Part shown: positions 55,947 through 64,000 of the stretch, one piece after another
Layout of the letters: every line of letters begins with the position of its first letter
Position numbering within the stretch: position 1 is the first letter of the stretch
Source: an uncultured Rhodocyclaceae bacterium
GTDB lineage: Bacteria; Pseudomonadota; Gammaproteobacteria; Burkholderiales; Rhodocyclaceae
DNA: 64,000 nt
Direction: 5' to 3'
Assembly: GCA_907163075.1 (NCBI GenBank)
Contig: CAJQTY010000002.1
Location: 186,001-250,000 of the forward strand
Notes under the pieces: generated by a model
Database searches by the model: none
What the model saw: the letters and a program-made list of their open reading frames with translations, nothing else
Told to the model about the DNA's origin: nothing
Made by a program: the position numbers and the translations under genes

Positions 55947-57646
55947 CGCAGCTGAAAACCCGCCGGGTCCCGCCGCGCATCCAGTGGCAGCTCGAACAGC
56001 AGGGGCTGCACCCGCTGCTCGCGCGCATTTACGCTGCGCGCGGCATCCAGACGAAAAGCGAACTCGACTACGAATTGAAGTCGCTGTTGCCGCCGGCGCT
56101 GCTCACCAACGCCGCCGAAGCGGCTGTCCTGCTCGCCGACGCCATCGAGGCGCAAGCCAAAATCCTGATCGTCGCCGACTACGACTGCGACGGCGCCACC
56201 GCTTGCGCCGTCGGCATCCGTGCGCTGCGCGCCTTCGGCGCCAGCGTCGACTACCTGGTGCCGAACCGCTTCACCTACGGCTACGGCCTGTCGCCCGAGA
56301 TCGTCGATCTTGCTGCCACGCTGAGCCCCGACCTCATCGTTACCGTCGATAACGGCATCGCCAGCCTGGAAGGCGTCGCCCGTGCCAACGAACTGGGCAT
56401 CGCCACGCTGATTACCGACCACCACCTGCCGGCCGAGCGGTTGCCGGCGGCCGACTGCATCGTCAACCCGAACCAGCCAGGCTGCGCGTTCCCGAGCAAG
56501 TGCATGGCCGGCGTCGGCGTCATGTTCTACGTCATGCTCGCGCTGCGCGCCGAACTGCGCGCACGCGGCGGCTTCGGCGACGGACGCAAGGAACCCAACC
56601 TCGGCGCCCTGCTCGACCTCGTCGCCCTGGGCACGGTGGCCGACGTCGTCAAGCTCGATCGCAACAACCGCATCCTCGTCGATCAGGGCCTCAGGCGCAT
56701 GCGCGAGGGCCGGCTGACGCCCGGCTTGCGCGCCATCTTCCGCGCCGCCGGACGCGAGCCGGCGAAGGCCACCAGCGTCGATCTCGGCTTCATCGTCGGC
56801 CCGCGCCTGAACGCCGCCGGCCGGCTCGCCGACATGTCGCTCGGCATCGAAGCCCTGATTACCGACGACGAAACACGCGCGCTGAACATTGCGCAGCAGC
56901 TCGATGCGCTCAACCGCGAACGCAAGGAAATCGAATCCGGCATGCAGGACAGCGCGCTGATCCACCTCGAAACGCTGGAAACCAGCGCTGATGCGGGAGT
57001 CGTGCTGTTTGACCCGGACTGGCACCAGGGTGTGATTGGCATCCTCGCTTCGCGTATCAAGGACAAGCTGCACCGCCCGGTGTTCGCCTTCGCACGCGGG
57101 GAAAATGGTGAACTCAAGGGGTCCGGCCGCTCGATCCCCGGCCTGCACCTGCGCGATGCCCTCGATCTCGTCTCCAAGCGCGCGCCCGGCCTGCTGCGGC
57201 GCTTTGGCGGCCACGCCATGGCGGCCGGCGCGACGCTGATGGAGGCCGACTTCCCGCGTTTCCGCGAACTGTTCGCACAGGTCGCCGACGAGCTGCTGTC
57301 GCCCGCCGATCTCACGCGCACACTGGAAACCGACGGCGGCCTGGAATCCGCCTACGTCTCGATCAACACCGCGCACCTGCTGGAAGGCGAAGTCTGGGGG
57401 CAAGGCTTTCCGGCGCCGGTCTTCGCCGACGAATTCATCGTCGAAAGCCAGCGCGTGCTCAAGGAAAAGCACCTCAAGCTCCGCCTGCGCAAGGGCGAAC
57501 TGCGCATCGACGCGATCCTGTTCAATTTCAGCACGGCGCCCGGCGGCACCATCCGCGCCGCCTACCGGCTGGCGATCAACGACTACAACGGCGTGCAGAC
57601 GCCGCAGTTGATGATCGAGCACATCGAAAATGTAGGGAAGTCGTGA
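55943..57646 (+). CDS. recJ: Single-stranded-DNA-specific exonuclease RecJ
   Basis: This 5'-to-3' exonuclease acts in recombination and mismatch repair. The 567-aa protein has the DHH phosphoesterase motifs IVADYDCDGATACA, TVDNGIAS and ITDHHLPAERLP, and a GPRLNAAGRLADMSLG block. The DHHA1 domain has RRFGGHAMAAGATL, and the C-terminus is OB-like. The true start is the ATG at 55943, coupled to the previous stop; the longer open frame upstream lies over the preceding gene. Confidence 0.94.
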   Translation: MTQLKTRRVPPRIQWQLEQQGLHPLLARIYAARGIQTKSELDYELKSLLPPALLTNAAEAAVLLADAIEAQAKILIVADYDCDGATACAVGIRALRAFGASVDYLVPNRFTYGYGLSPEIVDLAATLSPDLIVTVDNGIASLEGVARANELGIATLITDHHLPAERLPAADCIVNPNQPGCAFPSKCMAGVGVMFYVMLALRAELRARGGFGDGRKEPNLGALLDLVALGTVADVVKLDRNNRILVDQGLRRMREGRLTPGLRAIFRAAGREPAKATSVDLGFIVGPRLNAAGRLADMSLGIEALITDDETRALNIAQQLDALNRERKEIESGMQDSALIHLETLETSADAGVVLFDPDWHQGVIGILASRIKDKLHRPVFAFARGENGELKGSGRSIPGLHLRDALDLVSKRAPGLLRRFGGHAMAAGATLMEADFPRFRELFAQVADELLSPADLTRTLETDGGLESAYVSINTAHLLEGEVWGQGFPAPVFADEFIVESQRVLKEKHLKLRLRKGELRIDAILFNFSTAPGGTIRAAYRLAINDYNGVQTPQLMIEHIENVGKS

Positions 57647-57654
57647 AACCTGGC

Positions 57655-57813
57655 GTAGGTCGGAAAACGTAGTTTTAGCGCAGGCTAACTTGCGTCAGCA
57701 AGTTAAGCAGCGAAGCTGCGGCCGGAACTAAAAGCCGAAGGCGCCTTCCGACAGCCGGCAGCCGAGGGTATCTCGTTGCCAGTGTCGGAAGGCGCTGCGC
57801 TTTTCCGACCTAC
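57655..57813. repeat. Dispersed inverted-repeat element A, copy 2
   Basis: It has the same outer ends (GTAGGTCGGAAAA and TTTTCCGACCTAC) and inner TGTCGGAAGGCGCTGCGC block as copy 1, with about 65 extra bases in the left half. Within these, ACTTGCGTCAGCAAGT is itself a small hairpin. It fills the space between the convergent recJ and eamA genes and could terminate both. Confidence 0.7.
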
Positions 57814-57833
57814 CACTCCAAGCCCCCGCCAGT

Positions 57834-58718
57834 TCAGGCGACAGCCGCGCGCAGGCGCGGCCAGAGCAGGTTCAGCGCCAGTCCGGCCATCACCAGCGCG
57901 GCGGCGGCCAGCTTCCACGCCGGCAGCGCTTCGCCGAGCAGCAGCGCCGAGGCTCCCATGCCGAAGACCGGCACCAGCAGGGCCATCGGCGTGATCGTCG
58001 CGGCCGGGTGGCGGGCCAGCAGCCAGCCCCAAGCGGCATAGCCGAACAGCGTGTTAGCCCACGATTGCCAGGCGACGGCTGCCCAGGTCAGGAGACTGGC
58101 GTGGCGCACGCCGGCGACGGCGGCGTCCCAGCCTTCGATGGCGAGCGACAGGGCGAACAGCGGCGGAATCGCGAAAGCGCTCGACCAAACGACGTAGGCC
58201 AGCATGTTGGCCGGCGCGCCGTGCTTGGCCGCCATGTTGCCGCCGGCCCACGACAGGGCGGCGAGCAGGATCAGCGCCAGGCCGAAGACCGTCGTCGTGC
58301 CGTCGGTATGCAGAACGATGATGGCGATCCCCGCGCTGGCCAGCAGCAGCGCAAACCACTGGAAGACGCGCACCCGTTCGCCACTAATCCGCATCGACAG
58401 GCCGATGGTGAAAAACACCTGGATCTGGATGACCAGCGAGGCGATACCGGGCGAGATGTGGCCGTTCATCGCCACGTAGAGCAGCCCGAACTGGCCGACG
58501 CCGATGAGCAGGCCGTAAAGCGCGAGGTTCTGCCAGCACACGGCCGGGCGCGGCAGGAAGAACATCGCCGGAACCAGCGCCAGGCTAAAGCGCAGAGAGG
58601 CAAAGAGGAGTGGCGGCAGTTGCCCGAGCGCGACCTTGATGACGACGAAGTTGGTTCCCCATACGGTAACGACCGCAAGCGCGAGCAGGAAATGGCGCAA
58701 AGGCAAAGCGGCGTGCAT
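57834..58718 (-). CDS. EamA/DMT-family transporter 1
   Basis: The 294-aa protein has ten membrane helices in two EamA repeats. The first opens VTVWGTNFVVIKVALGQLPP and the second contains LLAALSWAGGNMAAKHG and MALLVPVFGMGASALLLGE. Such transporters export amino acids or metabolites; the substrate cannot be deduced. It is convergent with recJ and separated from it only by repeat A. Confidence 0.85.
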   Translation of the reverse strand: MHAALPLRHFLLALAVVTVWGTNFVVIKVALGQLPPLLFASLRFSLALVPAMFFLPRPAVCWQNLALYGLLIGVGQFGLLYVAMNGHISPGIASLVIQIQVFFTIGLSMRISGERVRVFQWFALLLASAGIAIIVLHTDGTTTVFGLALILLAALSWAGGNMAAKHGAPANMLAYVVWSSAFAIPPLFALSLAIEGWDAAVAGVRHASLLTWAAVAWQSWANTLFGYAAWGWLLARHPAATITPMALLVPVFGMGASALLLGEALPAWKLAAAALVMAGLALNLLWPRLRAAVA

Positions 58719-59092
58719 CGCTGGGACTCCGGGTCAAAGGCTGCGCGGGCTGCGCACGGTGCCGACCGGCCATCGGCGCGCCACGGGCCGCGCAACCGGC
58801 ATGAATGGTGCATATCGCGGCATTGTATCCGAAGAAGCCGACGGGCTCATTGCCCTGGAACGCAAAAAATAGAACCGACTCGCCGTGCTCGGATCGATGG
58901 AGTAGAAATGCGCGATCAGGCCTGGCAGCTGGCACGACCATGAAGCTGGCGATACCCGTCGAACAAGACGGCGAGAGTCTCACGGTCAAATTGATGTCAC
59001 TATCTTTATGCTCGGCGTTCTCCCCAACTCGCACCTCAAACTCACACCTCAATACGAGCGACAATTCATTTGTCACGCTTGTTTTGCTCCAG
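58719..59092. other. Intergenic region with a possible gene-start relic
   Basis: No complete gene is present. A plus-strand ATG at 58939 opens MKLAIPVEQDGESLTVKLM, which recalls the start of NifX/NafY-type cofactor-binding proteins (MKIAIPV), but the frame soon loses similarity. The rest is unassigned. Confidence 0.35.
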
Positions 59093-59923
59093 CTATCGGG
59101 AAATTGCGATCCGGTAGATTGATCCGTCCCCCCATGTGGCGGTCAGTAAGGAAGCATCGTCAGGGGCAACCGTCAGGCCCACCGGGCTATTTAGGCCATC
59201 GGCAACACTGCGCGATTCTCCATTCGAGAGGATTTCCCGCACGCTCGTGCCGCCGTAGTCCACCACGAACACACGCCCTTCTTTGGTTATCGCCACCCCG
59301 GGCCCGGGTGTTCTGAATGCTTTTCCGGCCTCGATGCGTGTGCCATCCGGACGGATGATCGTGACGCCGCCACCGATATTCGAAACGACATAGCCACCAT
59401 CCAGAGTCTGGACCGCGCCGACTGGCGTTTGCAGACCTTCAATGACCGGTTCGAGCCGACCATTCGCCGTCACGGCGAGAATCTGGTTGGTGCGCCGGTT
59501 GGCGATAAGCAATCGTCCGGCGCGATCGAAGCCGATTCCGGCCGGTGTGGCGAGACCCGTCACGTACACGCGGCGTACCCCGGCAGGCGTGAATCGATAG
59601 ACCTCGTCACGAGAATAGGAGGCCACATAAATCGCTCCACTGACGCTGATCACCAGTCCCGAAGGGCCAGAAAGTCCTTCGGCAAAGATCGAACGGTGGC
59701 CTTGCGGGTCGATACGGGAAACGCACCCAGCACCCCATTCCGCAACATAGAGATTGTCTGCTGCGTCGAAGGCCATGCCAACAGGGGAATTGAAACCGTC
59801 CCACAACTTCTTTGGCGGCGCAAGCCATGTACGCACGGCTGACGATGATGCCGTCGTGGCAAAAGCCGCCGTCCCAAGCGCCAGCGCACTTGCTGCCAGA
59901 AAGATGCGTCGGGTGGTCGTCAT
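59093..59923 (-). CDS. Exported SMP-30/NHL-type beta-propeller protein
   Basis: The 276-aa protein begins [17 protein letters not shown], a twin-arginine-type signal, so it is likely moved folded to the periplasm. The remainder shows about six beta-propeller blades of the form [40 protein letters not shown] and [20 protein letters not shown], as in gluconolactonase/SMP-30 and NHL proteins. Substrate unknown. The ATG at 59923 overlaps the CMD gene stop. Confidence 0.75.
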   Translation of the reverse strand: MTTTRRIFLAASALALGTAAFATTASSSAVRTWLAPPKKLWDGFNSPVGMAFDAADNLYVAEWGAGCVSRIDPQGHRSIFAEGLSGPSGLVISVSGAIYVASYSRDEVYRFTPAGVRRVYVTGLATPAGIGFDRAGRLLIANRRTNQILAVTANGRLEPVIEGLQTPVGAVQTLDGGYVVSNIGGGVTIIRPDGTRIEAGKAFRTPGPGVAITKEGRVFVVDYGGTSVREILSNGESRSVADGLNSPVGLTVAPDDASLLTATWGDGSIYRIAISR

Positions 59924-60330
59924 GATGCTTTCTCCCGTTGGCAATGGTCATGCGCTTCGTTTTGCCGTGCGAAGACCTCTCTGGCCGCAAACAGGCCGTT
60001 GAGTGCGGCCGGGAAGCCGGCATAGACAGCCATTTGCATGATGACTTCAATGATCTCCTGATCGGAGCAACCGACGTTCCGCGCGCCTTGAATATGCACC
60101 TTGAGCTGGGGAGTGGCGTTGCCGAGCGCTGTGAGCGCCGCCACCACGGCGAGTTCCCTAGTCTTCAGATCGAGGCCTGGCCTCGAATAGATGTCGCCAA
60201 AGGGAAATTCAATGAGCAGCCGCGCAAAGTCGGGCGCGATGTCGCGCAGACTTTCAATAACCTTTTCGCCCGCTTGACCATCGACTTCTTTGAGCTTTTC
60301 CCAACCCCGCAGATAGCGTTCGTTGTCCAT
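59920..60330 (-). CDS. Carboxymuconolactone decarboxylase family protein
   Basis: The 136-aa helical protein has [20 protein letters not shown] and [20 protein letters not shown] followed by [14 protein letters not shown], the pattern of the gamma-carboxymuconolactone decarboxylase family. There is no CxxC, so it is not an AhpD-type peroxidase. With the lactonase-like propeller it may form a small catabolic pair under the divergent LysR regulator (inference). Confidence 0.85.
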   Translation of the reverse strand: MDNERYLRGWEKLKEVDGQAGEKVIESLRDIAPDFARLLIEFPFGDIYSRPGLDLKTRELAVVAALTALGNATPQLKVHIQGARNVGCSDQEIIEVIMQMAVYAGFPAALNGLFAAREVFARQNEAHDHCQREKAS

Positions 60331-60416
60331 CTCATTTCCTATGTGTTTGATGACGAAGGAACTTTAGGTCTCCTCCTGGAAGGAATCCAATACCCTTTTT
60401 GTGATACCTTTTCGAT

Positions 60417-61349
60417 ATGAATGAATCCATCGATCTGCGACAGCTTCGCTATTTCCTGGCGCTTAGCGAGGAACTCAATTTCGGACGCGCGGCACAGCGT
60501 GTGCACATCTCGCAACCCCCGTTGAGCCGTCAAATCCGGCAGTTGGAAGATCAACTGGGCGTGGAACTATTCTTGCGGAGCAAGGCAGGGCTTGCTCTGA
60601 CGGCAGCCGGTGCGGCCTTCCTGCCGGAGGCCAGGCGAACGCTACTGCAAATGGAAAAGGCAGTGGCTGCGGCGAGGGCCGCGCGAGGCGCGGAAGGTGG
60701 TCAATTTGTCGTGGGCTACACCACCGTATTTGACCGGAGTGCGATTCCCAACGTGGTCGATCGCCTGAGTCAAGAGTTCCCGAACTGGCGGATCGTAACG
60801 CGGGGAAAGCATTCGACCAGCCTGGTTCGGGACATCAAGAACGGGAGCATGGACGCGGCTTTCATCGGCCTGCACACAGACACGCGCGGTTTGATGGTAG
60901 AAGAAATCTTTCGCGAACCGCTTGTGCTTGCCCTGCCGGCCAGTCATCGTCTCGCCAGAAAGCACAGGCTCGGCTTCGATGACCTTCGTGGTGAGCCGAT
61001 GTTCTGGTTCGAGCGCCGGCTGAATCCGGGTTTCTACGATCACTGCCAGGCGTTTTTCGAACAGATCGACTTCAAGCCCAACGTTATCCCGGAACCGTCA
61101 GACCATCACGTCTTGCTGGGACTGGTTGCGGAAGGGCAAGGTATCGCGCTCATCTCCTCGTCGTTGCAGAACATCAAGCGCCAAGGCGTTGCCTTCCGGC
61201 CGCTAAAAGAAGAATCAAGCGGGCTGTCGATGGGCATCTCTGTCGCCTACTCGACGTGTAATCAATCGCCCGTTTTGCCGAGATTCCTTGAACTCTCGAG
61301 GTCCGGCACGCCATCACCATCGATCAAGATGAGTGCACGGCACGACTAA
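60417..61349 (+). CDS. LysR-family transcriptional regulator
   Basis: The 310-aa protein has the N-terminal winged helix-turn-helix (LRQLRYFLALSEELNFGRAA, then QRVHISQPPLSRQIRQLE) and a LysR effector domain that resembles CatR/BenM-type regulators of aromatic degradation. The gene is divergent from the CMD gene, and the 86-nt space has the direct repeat ATACCCTTTTT and ATACCTTTT, a possible binding site. It probably controls the CMD-propeller pair. Confidence 0.9.
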   Translation: MNESIDLRQLRYFLALSEELNFGRAAQRVHISQPPLSRQIRQLEDQLGVELFLRSKAGLALTAAGAAFLPEARRTLLQMEKAVAAARAARGAEGGQFVVGYTTVFDRSAIPNVVDRLSQEFPNWRIVTRGKHSTSLVRDIKNGSMDAAFIGLHTDTRGLMVEEIFREPLVLALPASHRLARKHRLGFDDLRGEPMFWFERRLNPGFYDHCQAFFEQIDFKPNVIPEPSDHHVLLGLVAEGQGIALISSSLQNIKRQGVAFRPLKEESSGLSMGISVAYSTCNQSPVLPRFLELSRSGTPSPSIKMSARHD

Positions 61350-61716
61350 GCGAGTTTTGTACGACAGAACTTTTCCAATAAAACAATGATTTATCGTTCT
61401 ACACGCGTGTTGTGAATGAACTGCTCGCGCTTCTGAACCTAAGGAAACGCTGATTAAATGAGAAATTGTCATTCCGGCGAACGCCGGAATCCATAAAAAT
61501 CGACGAGCTGGACACCGGCTTCCGCCGGCGTGACGAATAAATCAGCGCCTCCCTACGCCGCTGCGTTGGCCGACCTTCAGATCGATGATGATCAGGCATT
61601 TGGCCAGATGGAACGCCCGTAGCCTTGTCGAGCCGGATAACCGAGCCGTATCCAACGCGGTATGAGCCTGAACAATATCTGAGTAATCGCAGTAAAACAT
61701 GGTAGAAGAGCAAACG
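61350..61716. other. Intergenic region before the SLC13-type gene
   Basis: No gene is visible. It contains repeat B copy 2 (61441-61552) and a leader before the permease gene with a GAAGAG ribosome site. Confidence 0.55.
61441..61552. repeat. Repeat B, copy 2 (112 bp, two internal hairpins)
   Basis: Same length and structure as the copy at 48102-48213, with five substitutions. Four of the five lie outside the first hairpin, and one alters the second hairpin stem (GCCGGCGT) to a non-pairing base relative to its partner. It is preceded by CCTA and followed by CTAC, so a short AT-rich target may be duplicated, but this is unclear. Confidence 0.8.
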
Positions 61717-62970
61717 ATGCTTGATATGGTCAATGCCCAGATACTCTGGCACAACGCGGCGACGCTGACAGCGATCGCCATTTTCGTTTTCACCTATATT
61801 TTCATCGCCGTCGGCAAGTTGCCCGGCTATCACCTGGACCGTGCCGGCGCGGCGCTGCTCGGGGCGTGCCTGATGGTCTGGCTGGGCGTACTGTCGCTCG
61901 AAGATGCCTACAGCGCGATCGATTTCGATACCATCGCGCTGCTGCTAGGCATGATGATCGTTGTCGCCAATTTGCGCCTGTCCGGTTTTTTCCTGCTGGT
62001 CAACGAATGGGTCGTGCTGCGCGCACGCTATCCGATCGTTCTTCTGACGGCAATTGTGCTATTGGCTGGGACGCTTTCGGCTTTCCTGGTCAACGATACG
62101 ATCTGCCTGGTGATGACGCCGCTGGTGCTGGACGTGAGCTTGCGGCTGAAGCGCAACCCGATCCCCTATCTGCTGGCCGTCGCCATGGCCTCAAACGTCG
62201 GCAGCGTGGCGACGATCACCGGCAACCCGCAGAACATGATCGTCGGCAGCCTGTCGCGCATTCATTACGGAAGTTTCGCGGCAGCATTGGCGCCGGTCGC
62301 CATCGCCGGCCTTGTGTTGACGATCGCGATGATCGCCGCATTCTATCGGCGCGAGTTCCTCACCCGCGAGCGTTTCAAGGTCACGGTAGCGAAGCAGGTT
62401 CGCTTCAACCAGCCGATCGTCATCAAATCGCTGCTGGTCCTGACGGCGATGGTGATTCTGTTCTTCGCCGGCCAGCCAGTCGCCAAGGTGGCCATTCTGG
62501 GCGGCGCCTACATGCTGTTTACGCGGCGGATCAAGGCGCACAAGGTGTACCGGGAAATTGACTGGCCCTTGCTGGTGATGTTCGCCGGTCTCTTTGTCGT
62601 CGTTGCCGGCTTCGAGCGGGTGGCGCTGACGCCCGGCGTGATCGCGGCCGTGGCGCGTCAGCATCTGGACAGTGTGCCGGTGCTGTCGCTGGTCACGGCG
62701 ACACTTTCCAATCTGGTCAGCAACGTGCCGGCCGTGCTCATGCTTAAGTCCTTCGTCGCCAACCTGGCCGACCCGCACCGCGCCTGGCTGGTGGTGGCCA
62801 TGGCATCCACCCTTGCCGGCAATTTCACGCTGGTCGGCTCGGTGGCCAATCTGATCGTCGCGCAGCGAGCGCAGGGAGCCGGCATCACCATTGGCTTCTG
62901 GGCGTATTTCAAGGTCGGCGCGCCGCTCACGGTGCTGACCATCCTGATCGGTATCTGGTGGCTGCGATAA
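61717..62970 (+). CDS. SLC13/ArsB-NhaD type anion permease
   Basis: The 417-aa protein has about 11 helices. The conserved blocks are FLVNDTICLVMTPLVLDVSL and AMASNVGSVATITGNPQNMI in the first half, and ATLSNLVSNVPAVLMLKSF and ASTLAGNFTLVGSVANLIV in the second. This twofold pattern is that of the ion transporter superfamily, including ArsB and NhaD. The substrate is not clear. The ATG at 61717 has GAAGAG before it and is preferred to 61699. Confidence 0.85.
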   Translation: MLDMVNAQILWHNAATLTAIAIFVFTYIFIAVGKLPGYHLDRAGAALLGACLMVWLGVLSLEDAYSAIDFDTIALLLGMMIVVANLRLSGFFLLVNEWVVLRARYPIVLLTAIVLLAGTLSAFLVNDTICLVMTPLVLDVSLRLKRNPIPYLLAVAMASNVGSVATITGNPQNMIVGSLSRIHYGSFAAALAPVAIAGLVLTIAMIAAFYRREFLTRERFKVTVAKQVRFNQPIVIKSLLVLTAMVILFFAGQPVAKVAILGGAYMLFTRRIKAHKVYREIDWPLLVMFAGLFVVVAGFERVALTPGVIAAVARQHLDSVPVLSLVTATLSNLVSNVPAVLMLKSFVANLADPHRAWLVVAMASTLAGNFTLVGSVANLIVAQRAQGAGITIGFWAYFKVGAPLTVLTILIGIWWLR

Positions 62971-63048
62971 GGGTTGCCGCCAGCCATTGGAGTTGTGTTA
63001 TTTTCCGCGGAGTCGTCTGTTCACTACGCGGGTCTTGCAAGGAATTAC

Positions 63049-63921
63049 ATGCCCTACCTCATCATCGTCACCATCCTCTGGGCCTTTTCATTCAGCCTGA
63101 TCGGCCAATACCTGGCCGGTCGTGTCGATAGCGACTTTGCCGTTCTCGTGCGAGTAGCCATTGCGGCGGCTGTATTCATCCCGTTCACCCGCTGGCGAGG
63201 CCTGCCAGTGCGTCTGCTGGGCGGCCTCTGGCTGGCCGGGGCACTGCAATTCGGCATCACCTATCTGTGCCTCTACCGCAGCTTCACCGTGCTGACGGTG
63301 CCGGAGGTGCTGCTGTTTACCGTGCTCACACCGATCTACGTGACGTTGCTCGACGACAGCCTCGTCAAGCGCTTCAACCCGTGGTCGCTGGTCGCCGCGC
63401 TGGTCGCGGTGAGCGGCGGCATCATCATCCGCTTCGAGCGGATCGAGGGCGACTACCTGATCGGCTTCCTGCTGCTGCAACTGGCCAATGCCACCTTCGC
63501 CGCCGGTCAGGTGCTGTGCCGCCAGTTGCTCGCCCGCTACCCGACCGAGTTGCCACTGCACCGCTTTTTCGGCCATTTCTTCCTCGGCGCGATGCTGCTG
63601 GTCGTCCCGTCCTACCTGCTCTTTGGTGACCCCGGACGGCTGCCGCAAACGGTCGTGCAATGGGGCGTTCTGGCGTGGATGGGGCTGTTCGCCACGGCCC
63701 TCGGCATGTTCTGGTGGGTCAAGGGCAGCACGCAGGTGGATGCCGGCACGCTGGCGATCATGAACGAACTGCATGTTCCGGCCGGCCTGCTGGTCAATCT
63801 GCTGATCTGGAACCGCGATGCCAACCTGCCGAAGCTGGCGCTCGGCGGCGGCGTCATCATCGCCTCACTGTGGCTCAACCGGATGGGCAGAAGACCGGGC
63901 AAGCGCTCTGCTACCGCTTGA
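63049..63921 (+). CDS. EamA/DMT-family transporter 2 (CarO-like)
   Basis: The 290-aa protein starts MPYLIIVTILWAFSFSLIGQ and has ten helices in two repeats. The blocks LGGLWLAGALQFGITYLCLY, YRSFTVLTVPEVLLFTVLTP and TALGMFWWVKGSTQVDAGTL place it with the CarO/YedA-like branch of EamA proteins. AAGGA precedes the ATG at 63049, which replaces an earlier frame start at 62974. It follows the permease gene with the same orientation. The last 79 nt of the window have no gene. Confidence 0.83.
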   Translation: MPYLIIVTILWAFSFSLIGQYLAGRVDSDFAVLVRVAIAAAVFIPFTRWRGLPVRLLGGLWLAGALQFGITYLCLYRSFTVLTVPEVLLFTVLTPIYVTLLDDSLVKRFNPWSLVAALVAVSGGIIIRFERIEGDYLIGFLLLQLANATFAAGQVLCRQLLARYPTELPLHRFFGHFFLGAMLLVVPSYLLFGDPGRLPQTVVQWGVLAWMGLFATALGMFWWVKGSTQVDAGTLAIMNELHVPAGLLVNLLIWNRDANLPKLALGGGVIIASLWLNRMGRRPGKRSATA

Positions 63922-64000
63922 GTTCAGATCACGCGGTGCCATCGATTTGATTGGTGCCGGATCGACCATGCAATTACCATCCAATCGTCTTACAATCGCT

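Noticed and set aside
55838-57622. A 594-codon minus-strand open frame opposite recJ
   Set aside because: It is the reverse of a gene with all DHH/RecJ motifs. The product is repetitive in Val, Asp, Gln and Ala and has no domain.
58939-59122. A NifX-like gene start (MKLAIPVEQDG)
   Set aside because: Only about 11 residues look related and the rest of the frame is unlike the family and overlaps the end of the propeller gene. It is too little to call a gene or even a firm pseudogene.

Overview
The window looks like a chromosomal segment of a betaproteobacterium, most likely of the Rhodocyclales type (inference). It carries the conserved run rpsB-tsf-pyrH-frr-uppS-cdsA-dxr-rseP on the minus strand. 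It also has fliW, tex, an Hsp33 gene, lolCD, comEC, recJ and TRAP transporters in GC-rich, tightly packed operons with many ATGA overlaps. No rRNA, tRNA or CRISPR array was seen.

Layout. 1-6.3 kb: translation, isoprenoid and phospholipid operon. 6.3-8.4 kb: a graveyard of broken mobile genes (ISAs1-type, IS110-type and integrase fragments, and a DUF6511/primase chimera). 8.6-9.4 kb: a DUF4239 membrane protein. 9.4-14.1 kb: TRAP transporter DctPQM joined to 5-oxoprolinase subunits PxpBC. 14.7-17.6 kb: fliW and tex. 17.9-33.0 kb: a prophage-like integrative element inserted in the 5' end of an ArsC/Spx-like gene. 33-42 kb: ArsC-like gene, hslO, sdaA, an HDOD protein, a methyltransferase, a GGDEF-hemerythrin sensor and an IlvD/Edd dehydratase. 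42.2-48.2 kb: a recombination island with an IS91-type unit, a class-1-like integron with one cassette, and a tyrosine-recombinase element with perfect 34-bp inverted ends. 48.3-64 kb: AEC transporter, hydrolase, comEC, lolD-lolC, a phosphoglycerate-mutase-like protein, recJ, two EamA transporters, a secreted beta-propeller with a CMD-family partner, a LysR regulator and an SLC13-type permease.

Three systems stand out. First, the 15-kb element has a single intact 3151-codon gene for a polyvalent protein. It combines a helicase, an N6-adenine-methylase-like domain, two zinc-peptidase-like modules, a MuF-C/nuclease-like module and an LPD38-like tail, with short FSRA/LSR motifs between some modules. 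The element has no recognisable capsid, tail or terminase gene, and there is a probable deletion scar at 28.85 kb. Second, the integron keeps all the working parts of the class 1 system: an IntI1-like integrase, an attI1-like site, a LexA-type box, a Pc-like promoter inside intI, and one cassette with a 55-bp attC. Its cassette encodes an unknown small membrane protein. Third, the IS91-linked tyrosine recombinase reads its catalytic residues only after a -1 shift on an A8 run.

Two dispersed repeat families occur twice each. Hsp33 lacks most of its redox-switch cysteines. All assignments were made by reading motifs; no database search was run.
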